Shown here one piece after another: positions 1 through 7,734 of a stretch of 62,771 nt of DNA. The notes under the pieces are model-generated. The model saw only the letters and a list, made by a program, of their open reading frames with translations. It was not told the DNA's origin and made no database searches. Each line of letters opens with the position of its first letter. Position 1 is the first letter of the stretch. Both the position numbers and the translations under genes were made by a program. Origin of the DNA: Lacimicrobium alkaliphilum. GTDB lineage: Bacteria; Pseudomonadota; Gammaproteobacteria; Enterobacterales; Alteromonadaceae. Location of the stretch: positions 1 to 62,771 of the forward strand of contig NZ_NISX01000023.1 in the NCBI RefSeq assembly GCF_002591895.1, read 5' to 3'.

Positions 1-123
1 GTCGAAGTGGCGCGCATTTTACACACACCTCATCCCCGTGCAAGGAAAAAACACCCCTTTTTAACCGACTGCTCAGATTTACATCAGACAGGGTGCTTTT
101 TGTGCGCAAATACCAGGATCGAC

Positions 124-152
124 TTGACCATTTTCATTTTAATCAGTGCAAT
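124..152 (+). promoter_or_regulatory. Possible sigma-70 promoter for the RRM gene
   Basis: TTGACC at 124-129 is followed 17 bp later by TGCAAT at 147-152, about 70 bp before the start codon at 225. The -10 box is a weak match. The rest of positions 1-224 shows no convincing gene; the reading frame across 7-216 has no recognisable domain or ribosome binding site. Confidence 0.25.
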
Positions 153-224
153 AGTTGGCCTGAGCCTTATAAATGAGTACCATAAAGGCGCTATTAACTT
201 TTTAATTACATTTTAGGTAGTTAC

Positions 225-701
225 ATGAATCCATCTTTTCTTCTTTATATACTTATTGCAGGCATTCTTGCCATATTAGCTTTCTTTTTGTTTCCTGCTG
301 AACTGCTCTTATCAAACCAGGCTTTAGCTGTAGGCTTGCTGATTGGAGGTATTGTGTCACCGCAATTGGCCAAATTATTTGTTCGTACAGCTATTCAGCC
401 TTCATCCTCTGATGGAAGTCAAACAATGGCTTCCTCTTTTACCGGAGAACGCAAAACACTTTATGTGGGTAATCTTCCCTATCGGGCAAGCGAACAGGAG
501 GTGTCAGAACATTTCTCATCTCACGGCGAGGTTGTGTCGGTCAGATTAATGAAAGATCGTCGTACCGGTAAGAGAAAGGGCTACGGTTTTGTTGAAATGG
601 CGGAGAAGGATGCTGAAAAAGCCATTTCCTCATTGAATGATACTGAATTTCAGGAGCGAACGCTTAAAGTACGAATGGCAAAAGATAAGCAAGACCATTA
701 A
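225..701 (+). CDS. Membrane-anchored RRM RNA-binding protein
   Basis: This 158-residue protein joins two hydrophobic N-terminal segments (about residues 5-24 and 30-53) to one RNA recognition motif (about 77-153). RNP2 is LYVGNL at 79-84 and RNP1 is KGYGFVEM at 118-125, with the aromatic residues that stack on RNA bases. The tail is basic and charged. Bacterial single-RRM proteins bind short single-stranded RNA and often act in RNA metabolism or stress. The membrane segments imply that this one holds RNA at the inner membrane. It is monocistronic and ends in a strong terminator shared with the convergent DUF5610 gene. RNA binding is well supported; the physiological role is unknown. Confidence 0.85.
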   Translation: MNPSFLLYILIAGILAILAFFLFPAELLLSNQALAVGLLIGGIVSPQLAKLFVRTAIQPSSSDGSQTMASSFTGERKTLYVGNLPYRASEQEVSEHFSSHGEVVSVRLMKDRRTGKRKGYGFVEMAEKDAEKAISSLNDTEFQERTLKVRMAKDKQDH

Positions 702-714
702 TAACATCAGTGAT

Positions 715-743
715 AAAAAAGCCTGCAAAAGCAGGCTTTTTTT
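715..743. terminator. Bidirectional rho-independent terminator
   Basis: A six-base A run, stem GCCTGC, AAAA loop, stem GCAGGC and a seven-base T run form a symmetrical intrinsic terminator. It serves the RRM gene on the plus strand and overlaps the stop codon of the DUF5610 gene on the minus strand. Confidence 0.92.
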
Positions 744-2001
744 ATGCCCCAGATTCCGTCTGCATCATTGCTGATTGAGGTAGGTTGCTCATCAATTTAT
801 TATTGAACGAGTGGAAGCGGTTTATGGCTTGCAACAAATCCGGCGTTTGTACATCCGGCATTTCATTAACCAACCCATTAATAAGATTTTCATAACCTTC
901 TCTATCAGGCAGCGTTTGCTGAGCCTTCTCGACCATATTCAGCATTCGCTCGAGATAGCGAGACACCGTTTTCACAGCCCCAAATCCATCTTGTCCACGA
1001 CTATTTTCATCATTATGAGAAACAGATTCATAGGTCTGAATAACTTTGGTTTGCTCGTTTCTGCTAAGTTGCAGCGCATAGCTGGTCAGCTCTGAGTCAT
1101 CAAACCCCAGCTTAAGCGCCTGATTAAATGCCTCTTCCACATCGCCATTGTAAAACTCATCCGCTACATCAGCAGCATTACCCACTAAATCACCAATCGC
1201 GCCAAGCTCCGACTCATCCAGTTCTCCCCGTACCGAGAAACTGAAAGCATTAGCCTGATAAAACTGATAATTCTGGCTCGCCGTAAAACTGAACCCCTGG
1301 TTTTCTGCTTGCGCCTCTCTCTCTGAAGCCGGAGCTGAAACCATTAAACTCTGATTAAAGGCAAATTGCGCGCTGTCTTCAAACCGAATGGTAACTTCAT
1401 CACCATCTTTAGTTGTTATAGCCAGTTCGCTGGTATCCTGTCTCGAATAACTGTAAGACCCGGATACGGACTGGCTTTGCTCTGGCTGACCAAAGACTTT
1501 TTGCTCCAGAGACTGGAGCCCTTCTTCAATTAGATCCTGACTCTTCCTGATACCGGTTGAAATCTCATCGTTCATCATACCCGCCAGATCTTTCTCAGCC
1601 ATCTTAACGCCTTTCAGAACGCCCTGACGAGCCTGATCAAACATTGTTGTAAGCTTGTCTTCGTCTGCCCCCTTCGCCTGAGCATTACGTATGGCGCCGC
1701 CAACGAAACTGAGCACGTTTTTAGCGATTTCTTCAAAATCAAACAATGGTTTATCTTCAGGCTCCGGACGCTCAAATTTCGGTCGCCTGTTGTCAACTGT
1801 CAGGGTTTCATTCAGCGCTGAACTGAATACTGCCATGCCAACAAATTTACCCGATGCCATACTCTGCGAAAGCGTGACCGCGCTGGCTGGCTGACTTGCC
1901 GCTTGTCGAAGCCCTTCGTTTCGCAATTGATTTTGCACATCCGAACGACCGGCCTGCTGCGCCTTGTCACCCAGAAATGCCTTAATTTCACCTAAGTTCA
2001 T
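742..2001 (-). CDS. DUF5610 domain protein, probable late flagellar-regulon gene
   Basis: This 419-residue soluble protein has no signal peptide. The region at about residues 45-165 (VTLSQSMASGKF through the helical stretch ending near SLEQKVFG) resembles DUF5610, a helical domain of unknown function. The rest is rich in Gln, Ser and Asp; the C-terminal part (about 290-410) is again predicted helical. A strong ribosome binding site, GGGAGG, lies 8 bp before the ATG. A near-consensus sigma-28 (FliA) promoter lies just upstream at 2028-2054, so the gene is probably expressed with late flagellar and chemotaxis genes. It is monocistronic and divergent from trmA. The family call is from memory of the domain; the motility link is inferred from the promoter. 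Confidence 0.75.
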   Translation of the reverse strand: MNLGEIKAFLGDKAQQAGRSDVQNQLRNEGLRQAASQPASAVTLSQSMASGKFVGMAVFSSALNETLTVDNRRPKFERPEPEDKPLFDFEEIAKNVLSFVGGAIRNAQAKGADEDKLTTMFDQARQGVLKGVKMAEKDLAGMMNDEISTGIRKSQDLIEEGLQSLEQKVFGQPEQSQSVSGSYSYSRQDTSELAITTKDGDEVTIRFEDSAQFAFNQSLMVSAPASEREAQAENQGFSFTASQNYQFYQANAFSFSVRGELDESELGAIGDLVGNAADVADEFYNGDVEEAFNQALKLGFDDSELTSYALQLSRNEQTKVIQTYESVSHNDENSRGQDGFGAVKTVSRYLERMLNMVEKAQQTLPDREGYENLINGLVNEMPDVQTPDLLQAINRFHSFNNKLMSNLPQSAMMQTESGA

Positions 2002-2027
2002 GATAGATTCCTCCCACCTCGGTATCT

Positions 2028-2054
2028 GTATCGGCAGCTGTAGGTTAAATTTTA
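2028..2054 (-). promoter_or_regulatory. Sigma-28 (FliA)-type promoter of the DUF5610 gene
   Basis: On the minus strand the sequence reads TAAAATTT, 11 bp, GCCGATAC. This matches the FliA consensus TAAAGTTT-N11-GCCGATAA at 14 of 16 positions with exact spacing. The -10 box lies 27 bp from the ATG at 2001, leaving a short leader that holds the ribosome binding site. Confidence 0.8.
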
Positions 2055-2136
2055 GTCTTTTCAGACAAAAAGCAGTGATGGCATTTTACCCGGACCTCTT
2101 GCTAGAATCTGCGCCCCATTTGCCAAGGACTTCAGC

Positions 2137-3237
2137 ATGCGCCCCACAGAGATTGACAGCAGCAACTATCAAAACATGCTAAATGAGAAGACTACCCAGA
2201 TAGAAAAGCGCTTTACGGAGTTTGCCTGCCCGGAACTGGAAGTCTTTCCTTCTGCGCCCCTGCATTATCGAATGCGTGCAGAATTCAGAGTCTGGCATCA
2301 GAGTGATGATCTCTTTCATATAATGTTTGATGCACAAACCAAGGAAAAGTATCGGGTTGACAGGTTTCCCCCGGCCAGCAACCTCATCAATGATGTGATG
2401 CAGGATATTATTCCGCTAATTAAATCCAACCAATTTGCCCGACGGAAACTCTATCAAATAGATTACCTGAGCACGCTGAGCGGGGAAATTCTTGTCACAT
2501 TGATTTATCACCGCCCTCTTGACGAACAGTGGCAACAGAGCATCACATCAATTCTGCAGGAACTTAGAAAGAAATATCATATAGATATTGTCGGCAGAGC
2601 CAGAAAACAACAATGGCAATTAGATCGCAACTTTGTTGTTGAGACACTCCAGATTAATAACAGAGCGTTGCATTTTAAACAAATTGAAAACAGTTTCACT
2701 CAACCCAATGCTGGCGTAAATCAGAAAATGATTGAGTGGGCTCTGGATGTTACGCAGGGCTTTGAAGGTGATCTGCTGGAGCTTTACTGCGGGTTGGGAA
2801 ATTTCACCCTGCCGCTGGCCCAAAACTTCAATCAGGTACTCGCTACTGAAATTTCCAAGGCATCTGTTGACGCGGCCAACAGCAACATGGTGCTGAATAA
2901 GGTTGAAAACGTGACAGTAATCCGTATGTCGAGTGAGGAATTTACCCAGGCCAAAAAAGGTCAGAGAACCTTCCGTCGATTGCAGGATGTGGATCTCCAA
3001 TCTTTTAACTGCAACACCGTGCTGGTTGATCCCCCACGCGCTGGCCTGGATACTGAAACCTGCGAGCTGGTTAGTGAATATAACAATATAGTCTATATTT
3101 CCTGCAACCCGGAGACTCTGCTTAATAACCTGCAGTATCTGACTCAAACCCATTCAATCGAGCGGTTCGCATTATTCGATCAATTTCCATATACCCATCA
3201 TGTGGAATGCGGGGTATTACTGCGGCGCAACAAATAA
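2137..3237 (+). CDS. trmA: tRNA (uracil-5-)-methyltransferase TrmA
   Basis: TrmA uses S-adenosylmethionine to methylate U54 in the T-loop of tRNA. The protein has 366 residues, the same as E. coli TrmA, and aligns along its length. Visible marks are HYRMRAEFR near the N-terminus, ENSFTQPNAG, the SAM-binding LLELYCGLGNFTLPLA, VDPPRAGLD, the nucleophile-containing YISCNPETL near residue 324, and the C-terminal DQFPYTHHVECG. There is no iron-sulfur cysteine cluster of the RlmC/RlmD type, which separates it from those paralogues. It is a single gene, divergent from the DUF5610 gene and convergent with fabR. Confidence 0.97.
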   Translation: MRPTEIDSSNYQNMLNEKTTQIEKRFTEFACPELEVFPSAPLHYRMRAEFRVWHQSDDLFHIMFDAQTKEKYRVDRFPPASNLINDVMQDIIPLIKSNQFARRKLYQIDYLSTLSGEILVTLIYHRPLDEQWQQSITSILQELRKKYHIDIVGRARKQQWQLDRNFVVETLQINNRALHFKQIENSFTQPNAGVNQKMIEWALDVTQGFEGDLLELYCGLGNFTLPLAQNFNQVLATEISKASVDAANSNMVLNKVENVTVIRMSSEEFTQAKKGQRTFRRLQDVDLQSFNCNTVLVDPPRAGLDTETCELVSEYNNIVYISCNPETLLNNLQYLTQTHSIERFALFDQFPYTHHVECGVLLRRNK

Positions 3238-3239
3238 TA

Positions 3240-3261
3240 CAGTTCAGATAATCAAACTGTT
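3240..3261. terminator. Weak hairpin between trmA and fabR
   Basis: ACAGTT and AACTGT form a 6-bp stem with a 10-base loop between the convergent stop codons. There is no T run, so its role as a terminator is doubtful. Confidence 0.25.
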
Positions 3262-3264
3262 CGT

Positions 3265-3867
3265 TCAAGCTTTACTGACGTAGAAGGAGGCTCCTTTGGA
3301 AATGATTCGTAGCTGTTGAATCAAACGCTGGGCCTGTATTTCTCTTTGTGCCGGGCTGGCATCAATAGCCTCAGCACCCGCGCTAAAAACCAGCCTGACC
3401 ATAGCTTCAGCCTGAAGGCTGGCCAGATTCCCACTGAGCTCCGTGTGGTTGGCGGTATAATCACTAAGCTCTTCAATAAAATGCTGAATCTCTCTTATCA
3501 CCGCAGCCCGGAAAGCCGGGGACGTTCCAGAGTGCTCCCTGAGCAACAATCTGAATTCGTTGCTATTCGCCACCACAAATTCCATAAAGGTATTCACTGA
3601 CGTGGTGATTACTCCCCCTCCGGCATCGATTCTGGATCTGGCCTGACGCATCAACTGACGAAGCGCAAGCCCCGCCTCATCAACCAGAGTCAGCCCTAAC
3701 TCGTCAATATCCTTAAAGTGACGATAAAAAGAAGTGGGCGCAATACCCGCCGCTCTGGCAACTTCACGCAAACTGACACTGGACAGGCTGCGCTGTTCGT
3801 CCAGCAAGTTAAATGCCGCATCGATTATGGCCCTGCGGGTTTTCAATTTTTGTTGCTGACGGTTCAT
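3265..3867 (-). CDS. fabR: TetR-family repressor of unsaturated fatty acid synthesis FabR
   Basis: FabR binds operators near genes for unsaturated fatty acid synthesis and senses the balance of unsaturated to saturated acyl-CoA/ACP. This copy has about 200 residues. It carries the TetR helix-turn-helix ([20 protein letters not shown]), the following [23 protein letters not shown], and [19 protein letters not shown] and RMISKG-like segments that match E. coli FabR closely. The ATG at 3867 is preferred over the TTG nine bases upstream, although neither has a strong ribosome binding site. It is divergent from a desaturase, and two FabR-like operators lie between them, so FabR probably controls that gene and perhaps itself. 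Confidence 0.93.
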   Translation of the reverse strand: MNRQQQKLKTRRAIIDAAFNLLDEQRSLSSVSLREVARAAGIAPTSFYRHFKDIDELGLTLVDEAGLALRQLMRQARSRIDAGGGVITTSVNTFMEFVVANSNEFRLLLREHSGTSPAFRAAVIREIQHFIEELSDYTANHTELSGNLASLQAEAMVRLVFSAGAEAIDASPAQREIQAQRLIQQLRIISKGASFYVSKA

Positions 3868-3967
3868 TCTGAGCAAGCTTTTTATCTAACAAATTAGAAA
3901 GTGTGTGTCAGTGTATCACCAAATACTATTATCTTTGCTTGCCTCAGCTACACAAACTGGATAAATT

Positions 3968-4003
3968 AGCGCACACTTGTTCGCTAGCGCACAGTTGTAC
4001 GCT
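3968..4003. promoter_or_regulatory. Two tandem FabR-type operators
   Basis: Two abutting 18-bp sites, AGCGCACACTTGTTCGCT (3968-3985) and AGCGCACAGTTGTACGCT (3986-4003), resemble the FabR palindrome AGCGTACA-NN-TGTACGCT with two and one differences. They lie between fabR and the desaturase gene, just upstream of the latter's -10 box, where repressor binding would block transcription. Confidence 0.85.
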
Positions 4004-4013
4004 CAAATTAAGT

Positions 4014-4019
4014 TATACT
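4014..4019 (+). promoter_or_regulatory. Likely -10 box of the desaturase gene
   Basis: TATACT lies 6 bp before the ATG at 4026. No good -35 hexamer sits at the right distance; that position is inside the second FabR operator. If the box is real, transcription would begin at or next to the start codon. Confidence 0.5.
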
Positions 4020-4025
4020 CAATAC

Positions 4026-5153
4026 ATGCAAAAACCTTCTCTTATTCTGACTAATGTTGTCCTGTTTACTGTTACCACTCTGATTTGCCTGTTTCTGGTT
4101 CCTGTTGAGGGCATAACCAATGGCTTTGACCGAGTCGAAATTATCAGCTGTATTACTTTAATATGGCTCTCTGGCCTGTCCATTACAGCCGGGTATCATC
4201 GACTCTGGGCTCACAAGGCCTATGATGCACACCCTGTGATCAGAGTACTGTTTGCTCTTGGCGGAGCCCTGGCACTACAAAACAGTATACTGCACTGGGC
4301 ATCGGATCATCGTGTTCACCATAAACATGTAGACGACAATGACAGGGATCCCTATTCCGCAGGCAGAGGGTTCTGGTTTTCCCATATCGGCTGGATGCTG
4401 AGGGAGTATCAGGCGAGTCGTTATCAGGACTACAATAACTGCCGCGACCTGCAAAAAGACAGGGTCGTCATGTGGCAGCACAAGCATTATCTTGTACTGA
4501 CACTGACCACCAACTTTGGCCTGCCGTTGTTGCTGGGCTGGCTCAACGGCGATATCTGGGGCATGCTGTTATTGGCGGGCGTATTAAGGCTGGCGGTAGT
4601 GCACCATGTTACCTTCTTTATAAACTCCCTTGCCCATATGTGGGGTAAACAACCCTATACCGACAGGAATAGCGCCAGGGACAGTGGTTTTCTAGCCTTG
4701 CTTACCTTTGGTGAGGGTTATCATAACTATCACCATAGTTTTGAATATGACTACCGTAATGGTATTCGCTGGTGGCAGTTTGATCCTACAAAATGGCTGA
4801 TACGTGGCCTGTCTTATCTGGGCCTTACCAAGAATCTGCGCAGAGTTCCTGAACAACGTATCGAACGCGCCAGAGTGGAAATGCAGTTAAAACATGTGCA
4901 GCGCAGAGTGGCGCATTTGCCCAACGCTAACGTCATTAGTCAAAGAGTACAAAAAGAATACGAGTTGCTGGTCGAAAAGATGACGGCCTATTATGACATC
5001 AAAAAACGTCTGCTGGAGATAAAGAAACGCCAGGTTGCTGCACAATATGAAAAGCTAGATCTGGATTACAAATATCGCGAATTGAAGCAAGCCTTCGCTC
5101 TGGCCAAGAGTCGCTGGCTTGAAATGCATAAGTTTGAGACTGATTATTCATAA
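4026..5153 (+). CDS. Acyl-CoA/fatty acid desaturase with C-terminal coiled coil
   Basis: This membrane di-iron desaturase introduces a double bond into an acyl chain, probably delta-9. From the ATG at 4026 it has 375 residues. The three histidine boxes are HRLWAH (58-63), HRVHH (95-99) and HNYHH (233-237), set between hydrophobic segments near 8-28, 40-55, 73-90 and 155-200. Residues from about 285 to 375 form an unusually charged, helical tail rich in Lys, Arg and Glu, likely a coiled coil. An in-frame extension back to 3903 is possible but would run through the FabR operators and looks non-coding. There is no Shine-Dalgarno sequence before 4026. The operators indicate FabR control, as for the DesA/DesC-type genes of related bacteria. 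Confidence 0.9.
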   Translation: MQKPSLILTNVVLFTVTTLICLFLVPVEGITNGFDRVEIISCITLIWLSGLSITAGYHRLWAHKAYDAHPVIRVLFALGGALALQNSILHWASDHRVHHKHVDDNDRDPYSAGRGFWFSHIGWMLREYQASRYQDYNNCRDLQKDRVVMWQHKHYLVLTLTTNFGLPLLLGWLNGDIWGMLLLAGVLRLAVVHHVTFFINSLAHMWGKQPYTDRNSARDSGFLALLTFGEGYHNYHHSFEYDYRNGIRWWQFDPTKWLIRGLSYLGLTKNLRRVPEQRIERARVEMQLKHVQRRVAHLPNANVISQRVQKEYELLVEKMTAYYDIKKRLLEIKKRQVAAQYEKLDLDYKYRELKQAFALAKSRWLEMHKFETDYS

Positions 5154-5244
5154 TTTTCTCTTAATCAGCGGGCTAAATTACCCTTGCCTTTAGTGCAAAA
5201 CTCAGCAAGGCTAATACCTGTAAAGATGATTGATAAGAGGCAAT

Positions 5245-6681
5245 ATGTCAGGAAAGTCAGTGAAGCAGAACGCCACGGTTAACAAACAACCCTTTCAATA
5301 TGATGCGGTAATTATTGGTACAGGACCAGGCGGCGAAGGTGCCGCCATGCAACTGGCCAAAGCGGGCAGAAGAGTCGCAGTAATTGAACGCCATGATTCT
5401 GTAGGAGGTGGTTGCACACATTGGGGTACAATACCATCCAAAGCCCTCAGGCATTCAGTAAGCCGCTTGATAGAGTACAATACCAATCCTCTTTTTAATG
5501 CTGGTGATCAGGCCATACACCTTACATTTCAGGATATTCTCAAACACGCTGGCGCCGTAATTCGAAAACAGAGTCGTTTGAGAGGCAGTTTTTATGCCCG
5601 CAATGATGTTCAGGTTATCCAGGGCGAAGCATCCTTTATAGATGATCATCACATCAGTATCACCCGAAAGGACGGTTCTGTTGAACAAATCAGTACGGCA
5701 CAGATTATGATCGCTACGGGTTCACGGCCATACACTCCGACAGACATCGATTTCAGTCATCCAAGGATCTATAACAGCGATTCTATTTTGTCACTGAAGA
5801 AAGATCCAAAGTCCATCATCATCTATGGCGCCGGCGTTATTGGCTCCGAATATGCCTCCATATTCAGAGGCATGGGAGTGAAAGTAGATCTGGTAAACAT
5901 GCGTGACAGACTGCTGTCGTTTTTAGACACAGAAATTTCCGATGCCCTGAGCTACCATCTTTGGAACAACGGCGTAGTTATCCGCCACAATGAAGAATAT
6001 ACGTCCGTTGAGGGGCGGGACGATGCGGTCGTGCTAAACCTCAAATCAGGAAAAAAGATGCGTGCCGATTGCCTGTTGTTCGCCAACGGTCGCACGGGTA
6101 ATACCGATATGCTTAACCTGGAGGCTGTCGGGCTCAAATCAGACTCCCGGGGGCAACTTAAGGTTGATGAAAACTATAAGACCGAGGCTGACAATATTTA
6201 TGCTGTGGGTGATGTTATTGGTTATCCCAGCCTGGCATCGGCTGCTTATAATCAGGGACGATTTGCCGCTCAGGCCATGATTAGTGGCCACTGCCCAGCC
6301 AGCCTCGTAGAAGACATCCCAGCCGGTATCTATACCATCCCGGAAATCAGTTCAGTAGGTAAGAATGAGCAGGAGCTGACAGCACAAAAAGTCCCCTATG
6401 AAGTGGGTAGAGCCCAGTTTATGCACCTGGCGCGTGCTCAAATAGCGAATACTCAGGTAGGGAGCCTTAAGATCCTGTTCCACAGAGAAAGTAAAAAAAT
6501 TCTTGGGATCCACTGTTTCGGTGAGCGCGCCTCAGAGATTGTACATATCGGCCAGGCCATCATGCAGCAGGAGGGTGAGGCCAATACCATCGAGTACTTT
6601 GTCAATACCACCTTTAACTACCCAACCATGGCAGAGGCCTACAGGGTAGCTGCCATTAACGGGCTGAACAGGATTTTCTAG
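5245..6681 (+). CDS. sthA: Soluble pyridine nucleotide transhydrogenase
   Basis: SthA is a cytosolic FAD flavoprotein that transfers hydride between NADPH and NAD+, usually to dispose of excess NADPH. The FAD-binding GTGPGGEG is at residues 25-32. The sequence [18 protein letters not shown] shows the SthA signature in place of the redox-active CxxxxC of lipoamide dehydrogenases. [13 protein letters not shown] forms the NAD(P) Rossmann fold, [16 protein letters not shown] binds FAD, and the C-terminal dimerisation domain is complete. The ATG at 5245 is chosen because AAGAGG lies 4 bp upstream; a TTG at 5230 would add five residues. The length, 478 residues, is normal. A strong terminator follows. 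Confidence 0.96.
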   Translation: MSGKSVKQNATVNKQPFQYDAVIIGTGPGGEGAAMQLAKAGRRVAVIERHDSVGGGCTHWGTIPSKALRHSVSRLIEYNTNPLFNAGDQAIHLTFQDILKHAGAVIRKQSRLRGSFYARNDVQVIQGEASFIDDHHISITRKDGSVEQISTAQIMIATGSRPYTPTDIDFSHPRIYNSDSILSLKKDPKSIIIYGAGVIGSEYASIFRGMGVKVDLVNMRDRLLSFLDTEISDALSYHLWNNGVVIRHNEEYTSVEGRDDAVVLNLKSGKKMRADCLLFANGRTGNTDMLNLEAVGLKSDSRGQLKVDENYKTEADNIYAVGDVIGYPSLASAAYNQGRFAAQAMISGHCPASLVEDIPAGIYTIPEISSVGKNEQELTAQKVPYEVGRAQFMHLARAQIANTQVGSLKILFHRESKKILGIHCFGERASEIVHIGQAIMQQEGEANTIEYFVNTTFNYPTMAEAYRVAAINGLNRIF

Positions 6682-6689
6682 CATAAAAA

Positions 6690-6718
6690 AAACAGAGCTG
6701 AAACATTCAGCTCTGTTT
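6690..6718. terminator. Rho-independent terminator after sthA
   Basis: CAGAGCTG and CAGCTCTG form an 8-bp stem with a 7-base loop, flanked by an A run and TTTTA. It can act in both directions, for sthA and for the convergent small gene. Confidence 0.88.
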
Positions 6719-6733
6719 TATAGAACAGGTATT

Positions 6734-7036
6734 TTAGTGGGTACGGTTTGCGGCCACTAACGCATCACGATGGGTAACCACTTCAATAAGGTACCGTTCG
6801 GGGTAAAACCGTATAGTGGCAACGGCATTGTCACCTGATTGTAACGCTGCTTGTTGATCAATACGATTCACCATATTCCGGTATCCGATGTTCTGGTTGA
6901 TCTTGTTTTCAACACAGCTTGCATTGATAGTCAGGGTGTCTTGAGCAACACAATCTGTCAGCTTATCAGACTCATCAGCAGCTTGTGCTAGCGCCGAAAA
7001 GCCAAGCAGGACTGCTGAAACGATTAATTTTTGCAT
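6734..7036 (-). CDS. Small exported protein of unknown function
   Basis: This 100-residue protein starts with a clear signal peptide (MQKLIVSAVLLGFSALAQA, cleavage after AQA near residue 19). The mature part is about 80 residues with two cysteines (DCVAQDTLTINASCVENK), which could form a disulfide in the periplasm. There is no lipobox and no further membrane segment. AGGAG lies 5-6 bases before the ATG. I do not recognise a named family, although similar small exported proteins with paired cysteines occur in alteromonads and shewanellae. It is a single gene, convergent with sthA. No function can be assigned. Confidence 0.75.
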   Translation of the reverse strand: MQKLIVSAVLLGFSALAQAADESDKLTDCVAQDTLTINASCVENKINQNIGYRNMVNRIDQQAALQSGDNAVATIRFYPERYLIEVVTHRDALVAANRTH

Positions 7037-7155
7037 GGTGAACTCCTACAACAACTCTTATGAGTGTATATACATTTTAACACCAACCTAACCTCAATGG
7101 CAATATTTCTCTAAACATAGGTTTATGACATTAAGATGACAGTGATAATAATTCT

Positions 7156-7734
7156 ATGAGTTCAACTGAAAATCTGCTGAAAAAAATTCGTCAATGCACT
7201 CATTGTCAGAGCCAGCTTCCTTTAGGGCCAAGACCTGTAATAAGAGCTTCTGAAACGGCTAAGGTGATTGTTGTGGGCCAGGCCCCAGGAACCCGGGTGC
7301 ACCGCAGTGGTATTCCCTGGGATGATGCTTCTGGTAAGAGACTACGTGAGTGGATGGGAACCGAAAGTTCACTTTTCTATGACCAAAGCCAGATTGCTAT
7401 CGTGCCTATAGGCTTTTGTTATCCGGGCAAGGGCCGTAGTGGAGATTTACCGCCACGCCCTGAATGCGCTCCAATGTGGCATGCAGCTGTTTTAGACACG
7501 ATGCCCAAAATTAAACTGACACTACTGGTCGGTCAATATGCACAAAATTACTATCTGCGGGATAAACTGAATCTGACTCAGCGCGTCAGAGGGTTTTGCC
7601 AGTACCTGCCGGAGTATTTTGTACTTCCTCATCCTTCCCCAAGAAACAACCTATGGCTCGCCAAAAATCCCTGGTTTGAGGAAGAGGTGTTACCCATCCT
7701 ACAAGCCAGAATCGCCGGCCTGTTGACTCTCTGA
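7156..7734 (+). CDS. Uracil-DNA glycosylase superfamily protein
   Basis: The protein has 192 residues and the fold signatures of the uracil-DNA glycosylase superfamily: GQAPG at 41-45 (motif 1, water-activating loop) and HPSPRN at 159-164 (motif 2, minor-groove loop). Cysteines at 14, 17, 88 and 104 fall where family 4 enzymes hold a 4Fe-4S cluster (CxxC near the N-terminus, then two near the K/PP..R segment), so a cluster is plausible. It would act in base excision repair of deaminated or damaged bases. The motif 1 sequence differs from the GEAPG of classical family 4, so substrate range is uncertain. Its last 36 bases overlap the convergent response-regulator gene. Confidence 0.82.
   Translation: MSSTENLLKKIRQCTHCQSQLPLGPRPVIRASETAKVIVVGQAPGTRVHRSGIPWDDASGKRLREWMGTESSLFYDQSQIAIVPIGFCYPGKGRSGDLPPRPECAPMWHAAVLDTMPKIKLTLLVGQYAQNYYLRDKLNLTQRVRGFCQYLPEYFVLPHPSPRNNLWLAKNPWFEEEVLPILQARIAGLLTL

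Noticed and set aside
7-216. 69-codon open frame at the window start
   Set aside because: No ribosome binding site, no recognisable domain, and it covers the probable promoter of the next gene.
2620-3153. 177-codon frame antisense to trmA
   Set aside because: trmA is unmistakable on the other strand; the antisense frame matches nothing.
3903-4025. N-terminal extension of the desaturase to 3903
   Set aside because: It would translate through the FabR operators and -10 box and has no counterpart in the family.
5184-5217. sthA promoter TTGCCT...TAATAC
   Set aside because: The 22-bp spacing is too long for sigma-70; an inverted repeat there is only 6 bp per arm.
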